Source: Anoxybacillus mongoliensis
GTDB taxonomy: Bacteria > Bacillota > Bacilli > Bacillales > Anoxybacillaceae
DNA length: 64,000 nt
Assembly (NCBI RefSeq): GCF_014201515.1
Contig: NZ_JACHEQ010000013.1
Coordinates: 1-64,000 of the forward strand
Reading direction: 5' to 3'
Both the position numbers and the translations under genes were made by a program. Of the stretch, positions 14,413 to 23,572 are shown piece by piece. The notes under the pieces were generated by a model. The model was not told the origin of the DNA and did not search any database. It saw only the letters and a list, made by a program, of their open reading frames with translations. The stretch's first letter is position 1, and every line of letters starts with the position of its first letter.

Positions 14413-16791
14413 ATGCGAATTAAAAAAGCAGCTGTTCTCGGTTCCGGTGTCATGGGATCGGGAATTGCGGCGCATTTAGCGAACGTTGGCATTCCGACAT
14501 TACTGTTAGATATTGTACCGAAAGAGTTGACAGACGAAGAACAAGCAAAAGGGTGGACACTTGAACATAAACAAGTACGTAATCGCATCGTCAATCAAGC
14601 GGTTCAACGCTTATTGAAACAAAAGCCAGCGCCACTTATGTCGAAAGAAAACTTAGCATTGATCGAAGTCGGTAACTTTGAAGACGACTTTCATCGCTTA
14701 TCGGAATGCGATTGGATCATTGAGGTCGTTGTTGAACGGCTCGATGTGAAAAAAAGCGTGTTTGAAAAAGTGGATGAAGTGAGAAAGCAAGGAAGTATCG
14801 TCAGTTCAAACACGTCCGGCATTTCTATCGAAGCGATGGCCGAAGGACGATCGGAAGATTTTAAAAAGCACTTCTTAGGCACGCACTTTTTTAATCCGCC
14901 GCGCTATTTAAAACTATTAGAAGTCATTCCGACAAAACATACTGATCCGGAAGTTGTGGCGTTTATGAAACAATTTGGTGAAAACGTGCTCGGTAAAGGC
15001 GTTGTGCTTGCGAAAGATACGCCAAACTTTATCGCCAATCGGATCGGTACGTACGGCTTGCTTGTGACGGTACGTGAAATGATGAAAGGCGGTTATAGCG
15101 TTGGTGAAGTTGACTCTGTAACAGGTCCATTAATCGGTCGTCCGAAAAGTGCGACGTTCCGCACGCTTGATGTCGTCGGTTTAGATACGTTTATTCACGT
15201 TGCCAACAACGTGTTTGAAAAAGTAGAAGGTGAAGAAAAAGAAGTATTTGCTGTTCCATCTTTTATGAAAACGATGGTGGAAAAAGGGTGGCTTGGTAGC
15301 AAATCAGGTCAAGGATTTTTCTATAAAAAAGGAAAAGACATTTTTGAATTAAATTACGAAACGCTTGAGTATGAACCGACGAAAAAATTAAAGGCACCGT
15401 CCGTCGAAATGAGCAAACAAGCAAAAGGAACAGCGAATAAATTGAAAGCGCTTGTATATGCGAATGACCGGGCGGGGCAATTACTTTGGAACATTTTAAG
15501 TCCAACGTTATTATATTCTGCCGAGCTGCTTGGAGAAATCGCAGATGACATCGTAGCGATTGACCGCGCAATGAAATGGGGCTTCGGTTGGGAGCTTGGG
15601 CCTTTTGAAACGTGGGATGCAATTGGCGTAAAACAGTCTATTGAAAAAATGAAGGCGGAAGGTCGCCAAGTACCATCGTGGGTCGAAGAGATGCTAGCAA
15701 GCGGACACGAAACATTTTATAAGCGTGAACATGGTTATGTATCGTATTACGATCGCGGGCAATACAAGCCGGTTGAAGAAAACGAAAAAGTCATTCACAT
15801 TCAGCGCTTAAAAGAGCAAAAAGGGGTTATTAAGAAAAATAGCGGCGCAAGCTTAATTGACCTTGGCGATGATGTGGCATTACTTGAATTTCATTCTCCA
15901 AACAACGCCATTGGTTTGGACATTATCCAAATGATTAACTATGCATTAGAAGAAGTCGATCGGAACTATAAAGGGCTTGTCATCGGAAATCAAGGGAAAA
16001 ACTTCTGCGTCGGTGCGAACCTTGCGATGATCTTAATGGAAGCACAAGACGATAACTATTTTGAAATTGAAATGGTCGTTCGTCAATTCCAACAAGCGAT
16101 GATGAATATAAAATATAGCTCAAAACCGGTCGTCGCCGCACCGTTTGCAATGACGCTTGGTGGTGGAACAGAAATTTGCTTGCCGACTTCACGCATTCAA
16201 GCAGCTGCAGAAACGTACATGGGGCTCGTTGAAGTCGGTGTCGGTCTCATCCCAGGTGGCGGTGGAAATAAAGAGCTATACATTAAATATTTAAACGGCA
16301 TGCCAAACGGTGTGGAATTTGATTTGCAAAAGGTTGCAAATAAAGTGTTTGAAACGATTGCGATGGCGAAAGTATCGACATCGGCAGCAGAAGCGCGCGA
16401 ATTGAATTTCTTAAATGCCCAAGATGGTGTTTCCATCAATAGCGATCATCTCATTTATGACGCAAAACAAGCGGTGTTAGCGTTATATGAGAGCGGATAC
16501 AAACCGCCGGTGCGCAAAAAAATTCCGGTTGTCGGAGAAACAGGCTATGCGACGTTATTGCTTGGTGCGCAAGGAATGTATCATTCCGGTTACATTTCGG
16601 AGCATGATTTAAAAATCGCGAAAAAACTTGCTTACGTCATTGCTGGTGGAAGCGTACCGTACGGAACAGAAGTGGACGAACAATATTTGCTTGATTTAGA
16701 GCGCGAAGCATTTTTAAGTCTTGTCGGTGAGCCGAAAACGCAAGCGCGCATGCAACATATGCTTCTCAAAGGAAAACCGTTAAGAAACTAA
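14413..16791 (+). CDS. fadN: 3-hydroxyacyl-CoA dehydrogenase/enoyl-CoA hydratase FadN
   Basis: A 792-residue bifunctional beta-oxidation enzyme. The N-terminal NAD domain begins with the Rossmann motif GSGVMGSGIAAHLA (9-22), followed by the hydroxyacyl-CoA dehydrogenase catalytic region with GTHFFNPPRYLKLLEVIP and a GQGFFYKK segment. The C-terminal third (about 475-700) is enoyl-CoA hydratase-like, with GKNFCVGANL, ALGGG-type MTLGGGTEI and EVGVGLIPGGGG. This reversed domain order compared with E. coli FadB is typical of Bacillus FadN. GGGGGAAGGAG precedes ATG 14413. First gene of the fadNAE operon under a FadR box. Confidence 0.95.
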   Translation: MRIKKAAVLGSGVMGSGIAAHLANVGIPTLLLDIVPKELTDEEQAKGWTLEHKQVRNRIVNQAVQRLLKQKPAPLMSKENLALIEVGNFEDDFHRLSECDWIIEVVVERLDVKKSVFEKVDEVRKQGSIVSSNTSGISIEAMAEGRSEDFKKHFLGTHFFNPPRYLKLLEVIPTKHTDPEVVAFMKQFGENVLGKGVVLAKDTPNFIANRIGTYGLLVTVREMMKGGYSVGEVDSVTGPLIGRPKSATFRTLDVVGLDTFIHVANNVFEKVEGEEKEVFAVPSFMKTMVEKGWLGSKSGQGFFYKKGKDIFELNYETLEYEPTKKLKAPSVEMSKQAKGTANKLKALVYANDRAGQLLWNILSPTLLYSAELLGEIADDIVAIDRAMKWGFGWELGPFETWDAIGVKQSIEKMKAEGRQVPSWVEEMLASGHETFYKREHGYVSYYDRGQYKPVEENEKVIHIQRLKEQKGVIKKNSGASLIDLGDDVALLEFHSPNNAIGLDIIQMINYALEEVDRNYKGLVIGNQGKNFCVGANLAMILMEAQDDNYFEIEMVVRQFQQAMMNIKYSSKPVVAAPFAMTLGGGTEICLPTSRIQAAAETYMGLVEVGVGLIPGGGGNKELYIKYLNGMPNGVEFDLQKVANKVFETIAMAKVSTSAAEARELNFLNAQDGVSINSDHLIYDAKQAVLALYESGYKPPVRKKIPVVGETGYATLLLGAQGMYHSGYISEHDLKIAKKLAYVIAGGSVPYGTEVDEQYLLDLEREAFLSLVGEPKTQARMQHMLLKGKPLRN

Positions 16792-16803
16792 GGGGGGATT
16801 GAC

Positions 16804-17976
16804 GTGAAAGAAGCGGTCATCGTTGCCGGGGCGCGCACGCCTGTCGGCAAAGCGAAAAAAGGGACGTTAGCGAACGTCCGCCCAGATGATTTAGGGGCGA
16901 TCGTTGTTAAAGAAACGTTGAAACGAGCAGGAAACTATGAAGGAAACATTGACGACCTCATTATCGGTTGTGCTATGCCAGAGGCAGAACAAGGGTTAAA
17001 TATTGCGCGCAACATTGGTGCACTTGCTGGGTTACCGTATACGGTGCCAGCGATTACAATTAACCGTTATTGTTCATCAGGATTACAAGCGATCGCTTAT
17101 GCGGCAGAGCGAATTATGCTTGGTCATGCAGATACGGTTATCGCTGGTGGCGTGGAGTCGATGAGCATGGTTCCGATGATGGGGCATGTTGTACGTCCGA
17201 ATGTGAAGCTGGCAGAAAATGCGCCAGAATATTACATGTCGATGGGGCATACAGCTGAGCAAGTAGCGATGAAATACGGGGTGACGCGTGAAGAGCAAGA
17301 TGCGTTTGCTGTTCGCAGCCATCAAAGAGCAGCCAAAGCGATTGCAGAAGGAAAATTTGTCGATGAAATTGTACCAGTCGATGTGACTGTTCGGCATATT
17401 GAAAATAATAAATTGGTAGAGAAAAAGGTGACGTTTAGTCAAGATGAAGGGGTTCGCCCAGATACAAATATGGAGACGCTTGCGAAGTTGCGTCCTGCAT
17501 TTTCGGTAAACGGAACAGTAACAGCAGGAAACGCATCGCAAACGAGTGACGGAGCAGCAGCGGTGATGGTGATGGATCATGAAAAGGCGAAAGCACTTGG
17601 TCTACAACCGCTTGGTAAATTCCGCTCGTTTGCTGTTGCAGGTGTTCCACCTGAAGTGATGGGTATCGGTCCGATTGCAGCCATTCCAAAAGCACTTGAG
17701 CTTGCGGGACTTGAGCTTTCTGATATCGGTTTAATTGAGTTAAATGAAGCGTTCGCATCACAAGCGATTCAAGTCATTCGCGAACTCGGATTAGATGAAG
17801 AAAAGGTAAACGTGAACGGAGGGGCTATTGCCCTCGGTCACCCGCTCGGTTGTACAGGAGCGAAATTAACGTTGACGCTTTTACATGAAATGCGTCGTCG
17901 CAACGAACAATTTGGCATTGTCACGATGTGCATTGGCGGCGGTATGGGTGCTGCTGGCGTATTTGAATTATTATAA
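16804..17976 (+). CDS. fadA: acetyl-CoA C-acyltransferase (3-ketoacyl-CoA thiolase)
   Basis: A 390-residue thiolase that splits 3-ketoacyl-CoA with CoA, releasing acetyl-CoA. Active-site Cys is in [12 protein letters not shown], the His motif in [15 protein letters not shown] and the second Cys in [16 protein letters not shown], all complete. GTG 16804 has AAGGGGGG 7 nt upstream. It is 12 nt after fadN and 12 nt before fadE, so one transcript. Confidence 0.96.
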   Translation: MKEAVIVAGARTPVGKAKKGTLANVRPDDLGAIVVKETLKRAGNYEGNIDDLIIGCAMPEAEQGLNIARNIGALAGLPYTVPAITINRYCSSGLQAIAYAAERIMLGHADTVIAGGVESMSMVPMMGHVVRPNVKLAENAPEYYMSMGHTAEQVAMKYGVTREEQDAFAVRSHQRAAKAIAEGKFVDEIVPVDVTVRHIENNKLVEKKVTFSQDEGVRPDTNMETLAKLRPAFSVNGTVTAGNASQTSDGAAAVMVMDHEKAKALGLQPLGKFRSFAVAGVPPEVMGIGPIAAIPKALELAGLELSDIGLIELNEAFASQAIQVIRELGLDEEKVNVNGGAIALGHPLGCTGAKLTLTLLHEMRRRNEQFGIVTMCIGGGMGAAGVFELL

Positions 17977-17988
17977 GAGGGGGAAAAA

Positions 17989-19773
17989 ATGATGGAAAAA
18001 GCGTTACAAATCGCACAAGGTGGTAGCTTTTTAATTGAAGATGTGTCACCAACTCAAGTGTTTACACCAGAAGATTTTACAGACGAACAAAAAATGATTG
18101 CCAAAACGACAGAAGAATTCGTCGTTAATGAAGTGTTGCCACAACTAGAACATTTAGAAAACCATGAGTTTGATCGCTCGGTAGCTCTTTTAAAGCAAGC
18201 AGGCGAACTCGGATTGCTTGGCGCAGATGTGCCGGAAGAATACGGCGGATTAAGTTTAGATAAAATTAGCTCCGCATTAATTGCTGAAAAAATGGCGCGC
18301 GCAGGCGGTTTCTCGATTTCACACGGCGCGCACGTTGGAATCGGTTCGCTTCCAATCGTCTTGTTCGGAACAGAAGAGCAAAAGCAAAAATATTTGCCAG
18401 CGCTTGCGACAGGTGAGAAAATTGCTGCTTATGCGTTAACAGAACCAGGCTCTGGTTCGGATGCACTCGGTGCAAAAACGACTGCAAAATTAAATGCGGA
18501 AGGGACACATTACATTTTAAACGGAGAAAAACAATGGATTACGAACGCTGGGTTTGCTGATGTATTCGTCGTCTATGCGAAAGTAGACGGTGAGCATTTC
18601 TCCGCATTTATTGTTGAGCGCGACTTCCCAGGAGTGTCGACAGGAGCAGAAGAAAAGAAAATGGGCATCAAAAGCTCATCGACACGCACATTAATTTTAC
18701 AAGATGCGCTCGTTCCGAAAGAAAACTTGCTTGGTGAAATCGGCAAAGGGCATATCATCGCCTTTAACATTTTAAACATCGGTCGCTATAAACTTGGTGT
18801 CGGTGCCGTTGGCGGGGCAAAGCGTGCCCTTGAGGTGACGATTCAATACGCAAATCAACGCCAACAATTTAAAACACCAATTTCGAAATTTACATTAACA
18901 CAAGAAAAATTAGCGACGATGGCATCGAAATTGTATGCGGCAGAAAGCTCCGTCTACCGTACAGTCGGGTTGTTTGAAGCGCGCATGGGACAGCTAACGG
19001 ATGAGCAAGCAAAAGACGGAAAAGAAACAGCAAAAGCGATTGCGGAATATGCGATTGAATGTTCATTAAATAAAGTATTTGCTACGGAAATGTTAGACTA
19101 TATCGTGGATGAAGGGGTACAAATTCACGGTGGTTATGGTTTCATGCAAGAATACGAAATTGAACGCATGTATCGCGATTCACGTATTAACCGCATTTTT
19201 GAAGGAACGAACGAAATTAACCGCCTTCTCGTACCAGGTATGTATTTACGCAAGGCGATGAAAGGCGAGCTACCGCTTTTACAAAAAGCGCAACAGCTAC
19301 AAGAAGAGCTCATGATGCTCATGCCTGAAGAAGTTGGCGATGGCGTGCTTGAACAAGAAAAATATCTTGTGCGCCATGCGAAAAAAATCGCTTTAATGGT
19401 TGCAGGGCTAGCTGCTCAAAAGTTCGGTCCGAAACTTGAAAAAGAACAAGAAGTTCTCGTCAATATTGCCGACATTGTCAGCAACGTATATGCGATGGAA
19501 TCTGCGCTTTTGCGTACAGAAAAAGCAATTGCCCAATCGGGTGTTGAGAAAAATAAACAAAAAGTATTGTACACACAAATTTTCTGCCAAGAAGCCTTTA
19601 ATGAAATTGAAGCACATGCAAAAGAAACGATTGTCGCTGTTGAACATGGTGACATGTTGCGCATGATGTTGTCGGCATTGCGCAAATTAACGCGTCACAC
19701 GCCAATTAACATCATTGCGAAAAAACGCGAAGCAGCGCAAGCATTAATTGAAGCTGAACGGTATGTTGTGTAA
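17989..19773 (+). CDS. fadE: acyl-CoA dehydrogenase FadE
   Basis: A 594-residue FAD enzyme carrying out the first oxidation of acyl-CoA to enoyl-CoA. The FAD/substrate motifs YALTEPGSGSDALG and the C-terminal VQIHGGYGFMQEYEIERMYRDSRINRIFEGTNEI, including the catalytic Glu of IFEGTNE, are present. About 170 additional C-terminal residues form the helical extension seen in long-chain enzymes of this type. Two adjacent ATG codons at 17989 and 17992 follow GAGGGGG. Last gene of the fadNAE operon; a terminator follows. Confidence 0.95.
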   Translation: MMEKALQIAQGGSFLIEDVSPTQVFTPEDFTDEQKMIAKTTEEFVVNEVLPQLEHLENHEFDRSVALLKQAGELGLLGADVPEEYGGLSLDKISSALIAEKMARAGGFSISHGAHVGIGSLPIVLFGTEEQKQKYLPALATGEKIAAYALTEPGSGSDALGAKTTAKLNAEGTHYILNGEKQWITNAGFADVFVVYAKVDGEHFSAFIVERDFPGVSTGAEEKKMGIKSSSTRTLILQDALVPKENLLGEIGKGHIIAFNILNIGRYKLGVGAVGGAKRALEVTIQYANQRQQFKTPISKFTLTQEKLATMASKLYAAESSVYRTVGLFEARMGQLTDEQAKDGKETAKAIAEYAIECSLNKVFATEMLDYIVDEGVQIHGGYGFMQEYEIERMYRDSRINRIFEGTNEINRLLVPGMYLRKAMKGELPLLQKAQQLQEELMMLMPEEVGDGVLEQEKYLVRHAKKIALMVAGLAAQKFGPKLEKEQEVLVNIADIVSNVYAMESALLRTEKAIAQSGVEKNKQKVLYTQIFCQEAFNEIEAHAKETIVAVEHGDMLRMMLSALRKLTRHTPINIIAKKREAAQALIEAERYVV

Positions 19774-19779
19774 TAATGG

Positions 19780-19806
19780 AAGTACCAGACGCATCGTCTG
19801 GTACTT
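19780..19806 (+). terminator. terminator of the fadNAE operon
   Basis: AAGTACCAGAC (19780-19790) pairs with GTCTGGTACTT (19796-19806); the following T-tract is imperfect. Confidence 0.75.
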
Positions 19807-19841
19807 TCGCTTTGTTATCGTATCATAGATGAGGTGAGAAA

Positions 19842-20201
19842 ATGGTAATATTTTATTGGTATCCAAAATGCGGCACATGTCGCAAAGCAAAAAAATGGTT
19901 AGATGAAAACAACATTTCGGTACAAGCTATACATATTGTTGAACAACCTCCGTCAAAAGAGCAGTTACGGACGCTATATGAAAAAAGTGGGCTTGATTTA
20001 AAAAAATTTTTTAATACGAGCGGTATGAAGTATCGTGAACTTGGGTTAAAAGACAAATTACAGACGATGACAGAAGAAGAAATGTTGCAATTGTTATCAT
20101 CAGACGGGATGTTAATGAAGCGCCCAATCATTACAAATGGAGAACAAGTCATTGTCGGATTTGACGAACAAAAATATCACGAAATGTTTAAATTATCGTG
20201 A
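19842..20201 (+). CDS. yusI: ArsC/Spx-family thioredoxin-fold protein YusI
   Basis: A 119-residue member of the ArsC/Spx fold. The redox CxxC is Cys10-Gly-Thr-Cys13 near the start of the fold, and the cis-Pro region is MKRPIITNGEQVIVGFDE. Such proteins act as thiol-dependent reductases or as Spx-like regulators; the lack of the Spx RNA-polymerase-binding context and the yusI-gcvH synteny favour YusI. GAGGTG precedes ATG 19842. Actual substrate is unknown. Confidence 0.85.
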   Translation: MVIFYWYPKCGTCRKAKKWLDENNISVQAIHIVEQPPSKEQLRTLYEKSGLDLKKFFNTSGMKYRELGLKDKLQTMTEEEMLQLLSSDGMLMKRPIITNGEQVIVGFDEQKYHEMFKLS

Positions 20202-20258
20202 AATCATATGAAAAATCGTGTATGATGAAGAAGAAGATGATATGTTGGAGGGAAAACG

Positions 20259-20642
20259 ATGAGCATTCCAAAAGAGCTACGTTATTCACAGGAACATGAA
20301 TGGGTGCGTGTCGAAGGAAATACGGTTCGCATTGGGATTACGGATTTTGCTCAGTCAGAGCTCGGCGATATCGTATTCGTTGAATTGCCCGAAGTCGGGG
20401 CACAACTCACAGCAAACGAGCCATTTGGTAGCGTGGAATCAGTAAAAACTGTGTCTGAATTATATGCTCCAATTAGCGGAAAAGTAGTAGCTGTGAATGA
20501 AGAGTTAAACGACAACCCAGAGTATGTAAACGAATCACCGTATGATAAAGCATGGATGATCGTCATTGAGCCGAGCGATCTAAGTGAAGTGGACAACTTG
20601 TTAACAGCGGAACAATATGAACAAATGATTAACCAAGACTAA
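20259..20642 (+). CDS. gcvH: glycine cleavage system H protein
   Basis: A 127-residue lipoyl carrier that shuttles the aminomethyl group between the P, T and L proteins; in Bacillaceae it is also the relay for lipoic acid assembly. The lipoylated residue is Lys63 in [11 protein letters not shown]. The [15 protein letters not shown] start and [12 protein letters not shown] motif are typical. TTGGAGGG precedes ATG 20259. The other gcv genes are not in this window; lipA, which makes the cofactor, is at 41200. Confidence 0.97.
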   Translation: MSIPKELRYSQEHEWVRVEGNTVRIGITDFAQSELGDIVFVELPEVGAQLTANEPFGSVESVKTVSELYAPISGKVVAVNEELNDNPEYVNESPYDKAWMIVIEPSDLSEVDNLLTAEQYEQMINQD

Positions 20643-20656
20643 AAAAGAACTTGCAG

Positions 20657-20686
20657 GGCACCCTATACAACAGGGGTGTCTTTTTT
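20657..20686 (+). terminator. terminator after gcvH, overlapping the yusG start region
   Basis: GGCACCC (20657-20663) pairs with GGGTGTC (20674-20680, one G-U pair), followed by six T. Confidence 0.75.
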
Positions 20687-20924
20687 GCTAAAACAAACAA
20701 CAATGGATATTACACAACACGTCATCGGTAAATTGAATGAAAACGGTGATTTTCAATTGTTTTATGACAATGAATGTGTTGGGCAATTCGTCCGAGAATC
20801 GAATACGTTTAAGTTGAAACATGGATATGAACAGCAAAATGGGCGCATATTGAAAAGCGTGACAGTTACTGAAAATCCAAATATGAAATATGTCGATTGT
20901 GATACAGAAGATGGTTGGTGTTAA
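20676..20924 (+). CDS. yusG: YusG, DUF2553-type protein
   Basis: An 82-residue conserved protein of unknown function, with the C-terminal YVDCDTEDGWC motif I associate with YusG/DUF2553. The start is uncertain: GTG 20676 lies inside the gcvH terminator stem, TTG 20685 and ATG 20703 are alternatives, and none has a convincing ribosome site. Residues upstream of ATG 20703 resemble the family N-terminus, which favours an early start. Gene order gcvH-yusG-yusF is as in B. subtilis. A terminator directly follows its stop. Confidence 0.75.
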   Translation: MSFLLKQTTMDITQHVIGKLNENGDFQLFYDNECVGQFVRESNTFKLKHGYEQQNGRILKSVTVTENPNMKYVDCDTEDGWC

Positions 20925-20945
20925 GGGCAGCGACGGCGCTGTCCT
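20924..20945 (+). terminator. terminator after yusG
   Basis: AGGGCAGCG (20924-20932), loop ACGG, CGCTGTCCT (20937-20945, one G-U pair), then TTTCT. Confidence 0.75.
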
Positions 20946-21021
20946 TTTCTATGGGATAAAAGGAGAAAAGGTGTGCGATCACGAATATAATATACATAAA
21001 TGAATATGCAAGGTGATGACG

Positions 21022-21369
21022 ATGGCGATTGTTGATGTAGAAAAAGTGATTATTGTGGAAGGGCGCTCAGATAAAAGAAAAATCGAAAGTATCATTAGTG
21101 AACCTGTTGAAATTATATGTACAAACGGAACGCTCGGCACCGCCAAACTTGATGAATTAATCGATGCTTTGTACGATAAAGATGTGTACATTTTAGTTGA
21201 TTCCGATGAAGCAGGGGAAAAATTGCGTCGTCAACTTCGTCGAGAGTTTCCGCATGCCGAGCATTTATATATTGATAAAATGTACCGTGAAGTCGCAGCC
21301 GCTCCGAAGCATCACATCGCGGTTGTATTATTAAGTGCAAACATCGATGTACACGCACAATATTTATAG
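21022..21369 (+). CDS. yusF: Toprim-domain protein YusF
   Basis: A 115-residue stand-alone Toprim domain. The conserved Glu is in KVIIVEGRSDK and the paired acidic residues in VYILVDSDEAGEKLRR, the metal-binding layout of OLD/DnaG/RNase M5 Toprim domains. A nucleic-acid cleavage or binding role is likely but not known for YusF. ATG 21022 is chosen because AAGG lies 8 nt upstream; GTG 21013 and ATG 21016 sit on that site. Downstream of yusG as in B. subtilis. Confidence 0.88.
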   Translation: MAIVDVEKVIIVEGRSDKRKIESIISEPVEIICTNGTLGTAKLDELIDALYDKDVYILVDSDEAGEKLRRQLRREFPHAEHLYIDKMYREVAAAPKHHIAVVLLSANIDVHAQYL

Positions 21370-21377
21370 AAAGTTGT

Positions 21378-21647
21378 GTGATTGCCGTGAAAGTTGTCTA
21401 TATGTACACACCATTATGTGGCACGTGTCAAGTGGCAAGTCGAATGGTTGATGTACTTGAACAGTTATTGCCAACCGTTACATTTGAGCGTCAAGATTTA
21501 AACTATGTGCCGGACAAGGCGATTGAGTGGTGCATTGAAAGCGTTCCTTGCTTACTTATTTTTCAACATGGCGAACTTGTACAAAAAATATACGCCTTTC
21601 ATTCGGTTCCATACTTATACGAAACGTTGCGAAAGCTGGCTGAATAA
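21378..21647 (+). CDS. yusE: thioredoxin-like protein YusE
   Basis: An 89-residue thioredoxin-fold protein with active site Cys14-Gly-Thr-Cys17 and the cis-Pro in SVPCLLIFQHGE. It probably acts as a small thiol-disulfide oxidoreductase in the cytoplasm. Start is GTG 21378 or GTG 21387; no strong ribosome site is seen, and the gene begins only 8 nt after yusF. An 11-bp inverted repeat (21630-21658) spans its stop codon but lacks a T-tract. Confidence 0.85.
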   Translation: MIAVKVVYMYTPLCGTCQVASRMVDVLEQLLPTVTFERQDLNYVPDKAIEWCIESVPCLLIFQHGELVQKIYAFHSVPYLYETLRKLAE

Positions 21648-21776
21648 GCCAGCTTTCGACATATTTCTTGGGAAATTGGCGAGGAAGAAAGACATTTGTC
21701 GAGCGTTTATAGCAGGAACTACTCGTCCTCATATGGAAACAATGGATATGAGAAATATGGGATGGGGGGCGGTTGA
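21648..21776 (+). other. short non-coding gap between yusE and yusD
   Basis: About 130 bases without a supported gene. It contains the right arm of the 21630-21658 inverted repeat and a GGGGGG ribosome site for yusD. No clear promoter. Confidence 0.4.
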
Positions 21777-22076
21777 ATGAACATGTTAACACCGATTTTG
21801 CCAAGTGACTGTTTATATATTCAATTGCAATGGGAAGGCAAGAAAGTATTATTGTGCGTATCGAAAGAAGGGATTCGTCGTATTGAAGAAGTACATGCGG
21901 AGCGAATGATTACGATTCGTGGTTCAGCACAAGCGATCATGTCATTATTAAAAGGTTCGTTAAAACTCCAACAACAGCTTCGGTTAAACGAATTATCTAT
22001 CACAGCATCGTTTCGTCACATTTTATTATTAGAGTCGATCTTTTTTCTTGCTAAACCGTACGACCTTGTTCATTGA
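21777..22076 (+). CDS. yusD: YusD-type conserved protein
   Basis: A 99-residue protein with alternating strands and helices (LYIQLQWEGKKVLLCVSKEGIRRIEE...MITIRGSAQAIMSLLKG...LRLNELSITASFRHILLLESIFFLAK), resembling a small SCP2-like sterol-carrier fold. Function unknown. A GGGGGGCGG site precedes ATG 21777. Position after yusF-yusE matches yusD of B. subtilis; the name rests on synteny more than sequence recall. Confidence 0.65.
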   Translation: MNMLTPILPSDCLYIQLQWEGKKVLLCVSKEGIRRIEEVHAERMITIRGSAQAIMSLLKGSLKLQQQLRLNELSITASFRHILLLESIFFLAKPYDLVH

Positions 22077-22101
22077 CGAGCTATTTTTATCGTGTTAAAA
22101 T
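22073..22101 (+). promoter_or_regulatory. candidate promoter of metY
   Basis: TTGACG (22073-22078), 17 bases, TAAAAT (22096-22101). Only about 40 bases separate it from the start codon, leaving no room for a SAM riboswitch. Confidence 0.55.
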
Positions 22102-22140
22102 TCAAAATATTCAACAATTATTCGTGCAGGGGGAGAAACG

Positions 22141-23433
22141 ATGAAATTTGAAACGATTGCTGTTCATGGTGGATTGCAAACCGATCCAGTAACGAAAGCG
22201 CGTGCGGTGCCGATTTATCAGTCCAATGCTTATTTATTTGATCATACAGAGCACGCGGCGAATTTATTTGCATTAAAAGAATCGGGGTACATTTATACAC
22301 GCATTCATAATCCGACAGTCACTGTGTTTGAAGAACGAGTGGCTAAACTTGAAGGCGGTGTAGGAGCTTTAGCGGTGGCGAGTGGAATGGCAGCAATTAC
22401 GATGGCGATTTTAAACGTCGCTCAAGCCGGAGATGACATCGTTTCTGCTTCGACGTTATATGGAGGAACGTACAATTTGTTCGCCAATACGTTGCCGAAA
22501 TACGGAATCACGACGCATTTTGTCGATCCGACCGATCCAGAAAATTTCCGCGCTGCGATTACGCCGAAAACGAAAGCCATTTTTGCCGAAACGATCGGCA
22601 ATCCGAGCTTGCACGTGTTAGATATTGAAGCGGTTGCGGAGGTTGCTCGCGAAGCAGGCATTCCGCTCATTATTGATAATACGTTTGCGACGCCTTATCT
22701 TTGCCGTCCGATTGAACACGGAGCAAATATCGTTATTCATTCAGCGACGAAATGGCTACTTGGCAACGGAACGACGCTAGGTGGCATCATTGTCGACGGC
22801 GGAAATTTTGATTGGAATTCGCCAAAGTTTCCATCGTTTACGATACCAGATCCAAGCTACCATAATCTCGTATACGCACACATTGGTGCAGCGGCGTATA
22901 TCGTGAAAGCACGCGTGCAACTATTGCGCGATTTAGGACCAGCGATGAGCCCATTCAACGCATTCCAGTTTAATTTAGGGCTTGAAACGTTACACGTACG
23001 CATGAAAGAACATATTGCCAACACGAGAAAAATTGTTGAGTATTTAAACAACCATCCAGCAGTCAATTGGGTGTTGTACCCTGAACATGACAATCACCCA
23101 GCAAAAGAGTTAGCGAAAAAATATATGCCAAAAGGGGCAGGTGCAGTCGTCGTCTTTGGCATTCAAGGCGGTCGTGAAGCAGGAGCGACATTAATTAACA
23201 ACGTCAAACTTTGGTCGCATGTGGCGAACGTCGGCGATGCAAAAAGTTTAATCATCCATCCAGCAAGCACGACGCATCAACAACTAAGCGGAGAAGATTT
23301 ACAAGCGTCTGGTGTGACGGAAGATATGATTCGTTTGTCTGTTGGTATTGAACATGTAGAGGATTTAATTGAAGACTTAGAACAAGCGATTGCAGCAGCG
23401 ACAGGTGTGCGGTCGATGTATTCGCGGGTGTAA
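22141..23433 (+). CDS. metY: O-acetylhomoserine sulfhydrylase (PLP-dependent)
   Basis: A 430-residue cystathionine-gamma-synthase family enzyme that joins O-acetylhomoserine with sulfide or a thiol to give homocysteine, or methionine from methanethiol. [13 protein letters not shown] at the start, [19 protein letters not shown] and the PLP lysine in [12 protein letters not shown] are diagnostic; the about 60-residue insert after the lysine ([12 protein letters not shown]...) separates MetY from MetB/MetC types. GGGGGAG precedes ATG 22141. Single-gene unit ended by a strong terminator. It is not found at this place in B. subtilis. Confidence 0.93.
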   Translation: MKFETIAVHGGLQTDPVTKARAVPIYQSNAYLFDHTEHAANLFALKESGYIYTRIHNPTVTVFEERVAKLEGGVGALAVASGMAAITMAILNVAQAGDDIVSASTLYGGTYNLFANTLPKYGITTHFVDPTDPENFRAAITPKTKAIFAETIGNPSLHVLDIEAVAEVAREAGIPLIIDNTFATPYLCRPIEHGANIVIHSATKWLLGNGTTLGGIIVDGGNFDWNSPKFPSFTIPDPSYHNLVYAHIGAAAYIVKARVQLLRDLGPAMSPFNAFQFNLGLETLHVRMKEHIANTRKIVEYLNNHPAVNWVLYPEHDNHPAKELAKKYMPKGAGAVVVFGIQGGREAGATLINNVKLWSHVANVGDAKSLIIHPASTTHQQLSGEDLQASGVTEDMIRLSVGIEHVEDLIEDLEQAIAAATGVRSMYSRV

Positions 23434-23475
23434 AAAAGAGGTGTTAGACGAACAAATTCGTCTAGCGCCTCTTTT
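23434..23475 (+). terminator. terminator after metY
   Basis: AAAAGAGG (23434-23441) pairs with CCTCTTTT (23468-23475), and an inner stem AGACGA/TCGTCT extends it. Confidence 0.85.
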
Positions 23476-23572
23476 GCTTTGTTCGTATGAAAATATGAAA
23501 TTTTTTAATTACATTTGAAGAATTCTGTCATAAAATATGAACTGTCTATGTTTAACATCTGGAGGGATTTTG

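Noticed and set aside
21630-21658. 11-bp inverted repeat spanning the yusE stop as a terminator
   Set aside because: Strong hairpin but no T-tract; left as a possible RNA-stability element, not called a terminator.
22077-22140. Riboswitch or T-box upstream of metY
   Set aside because: Only about 60 bases, no S-box core, no T-box motif.
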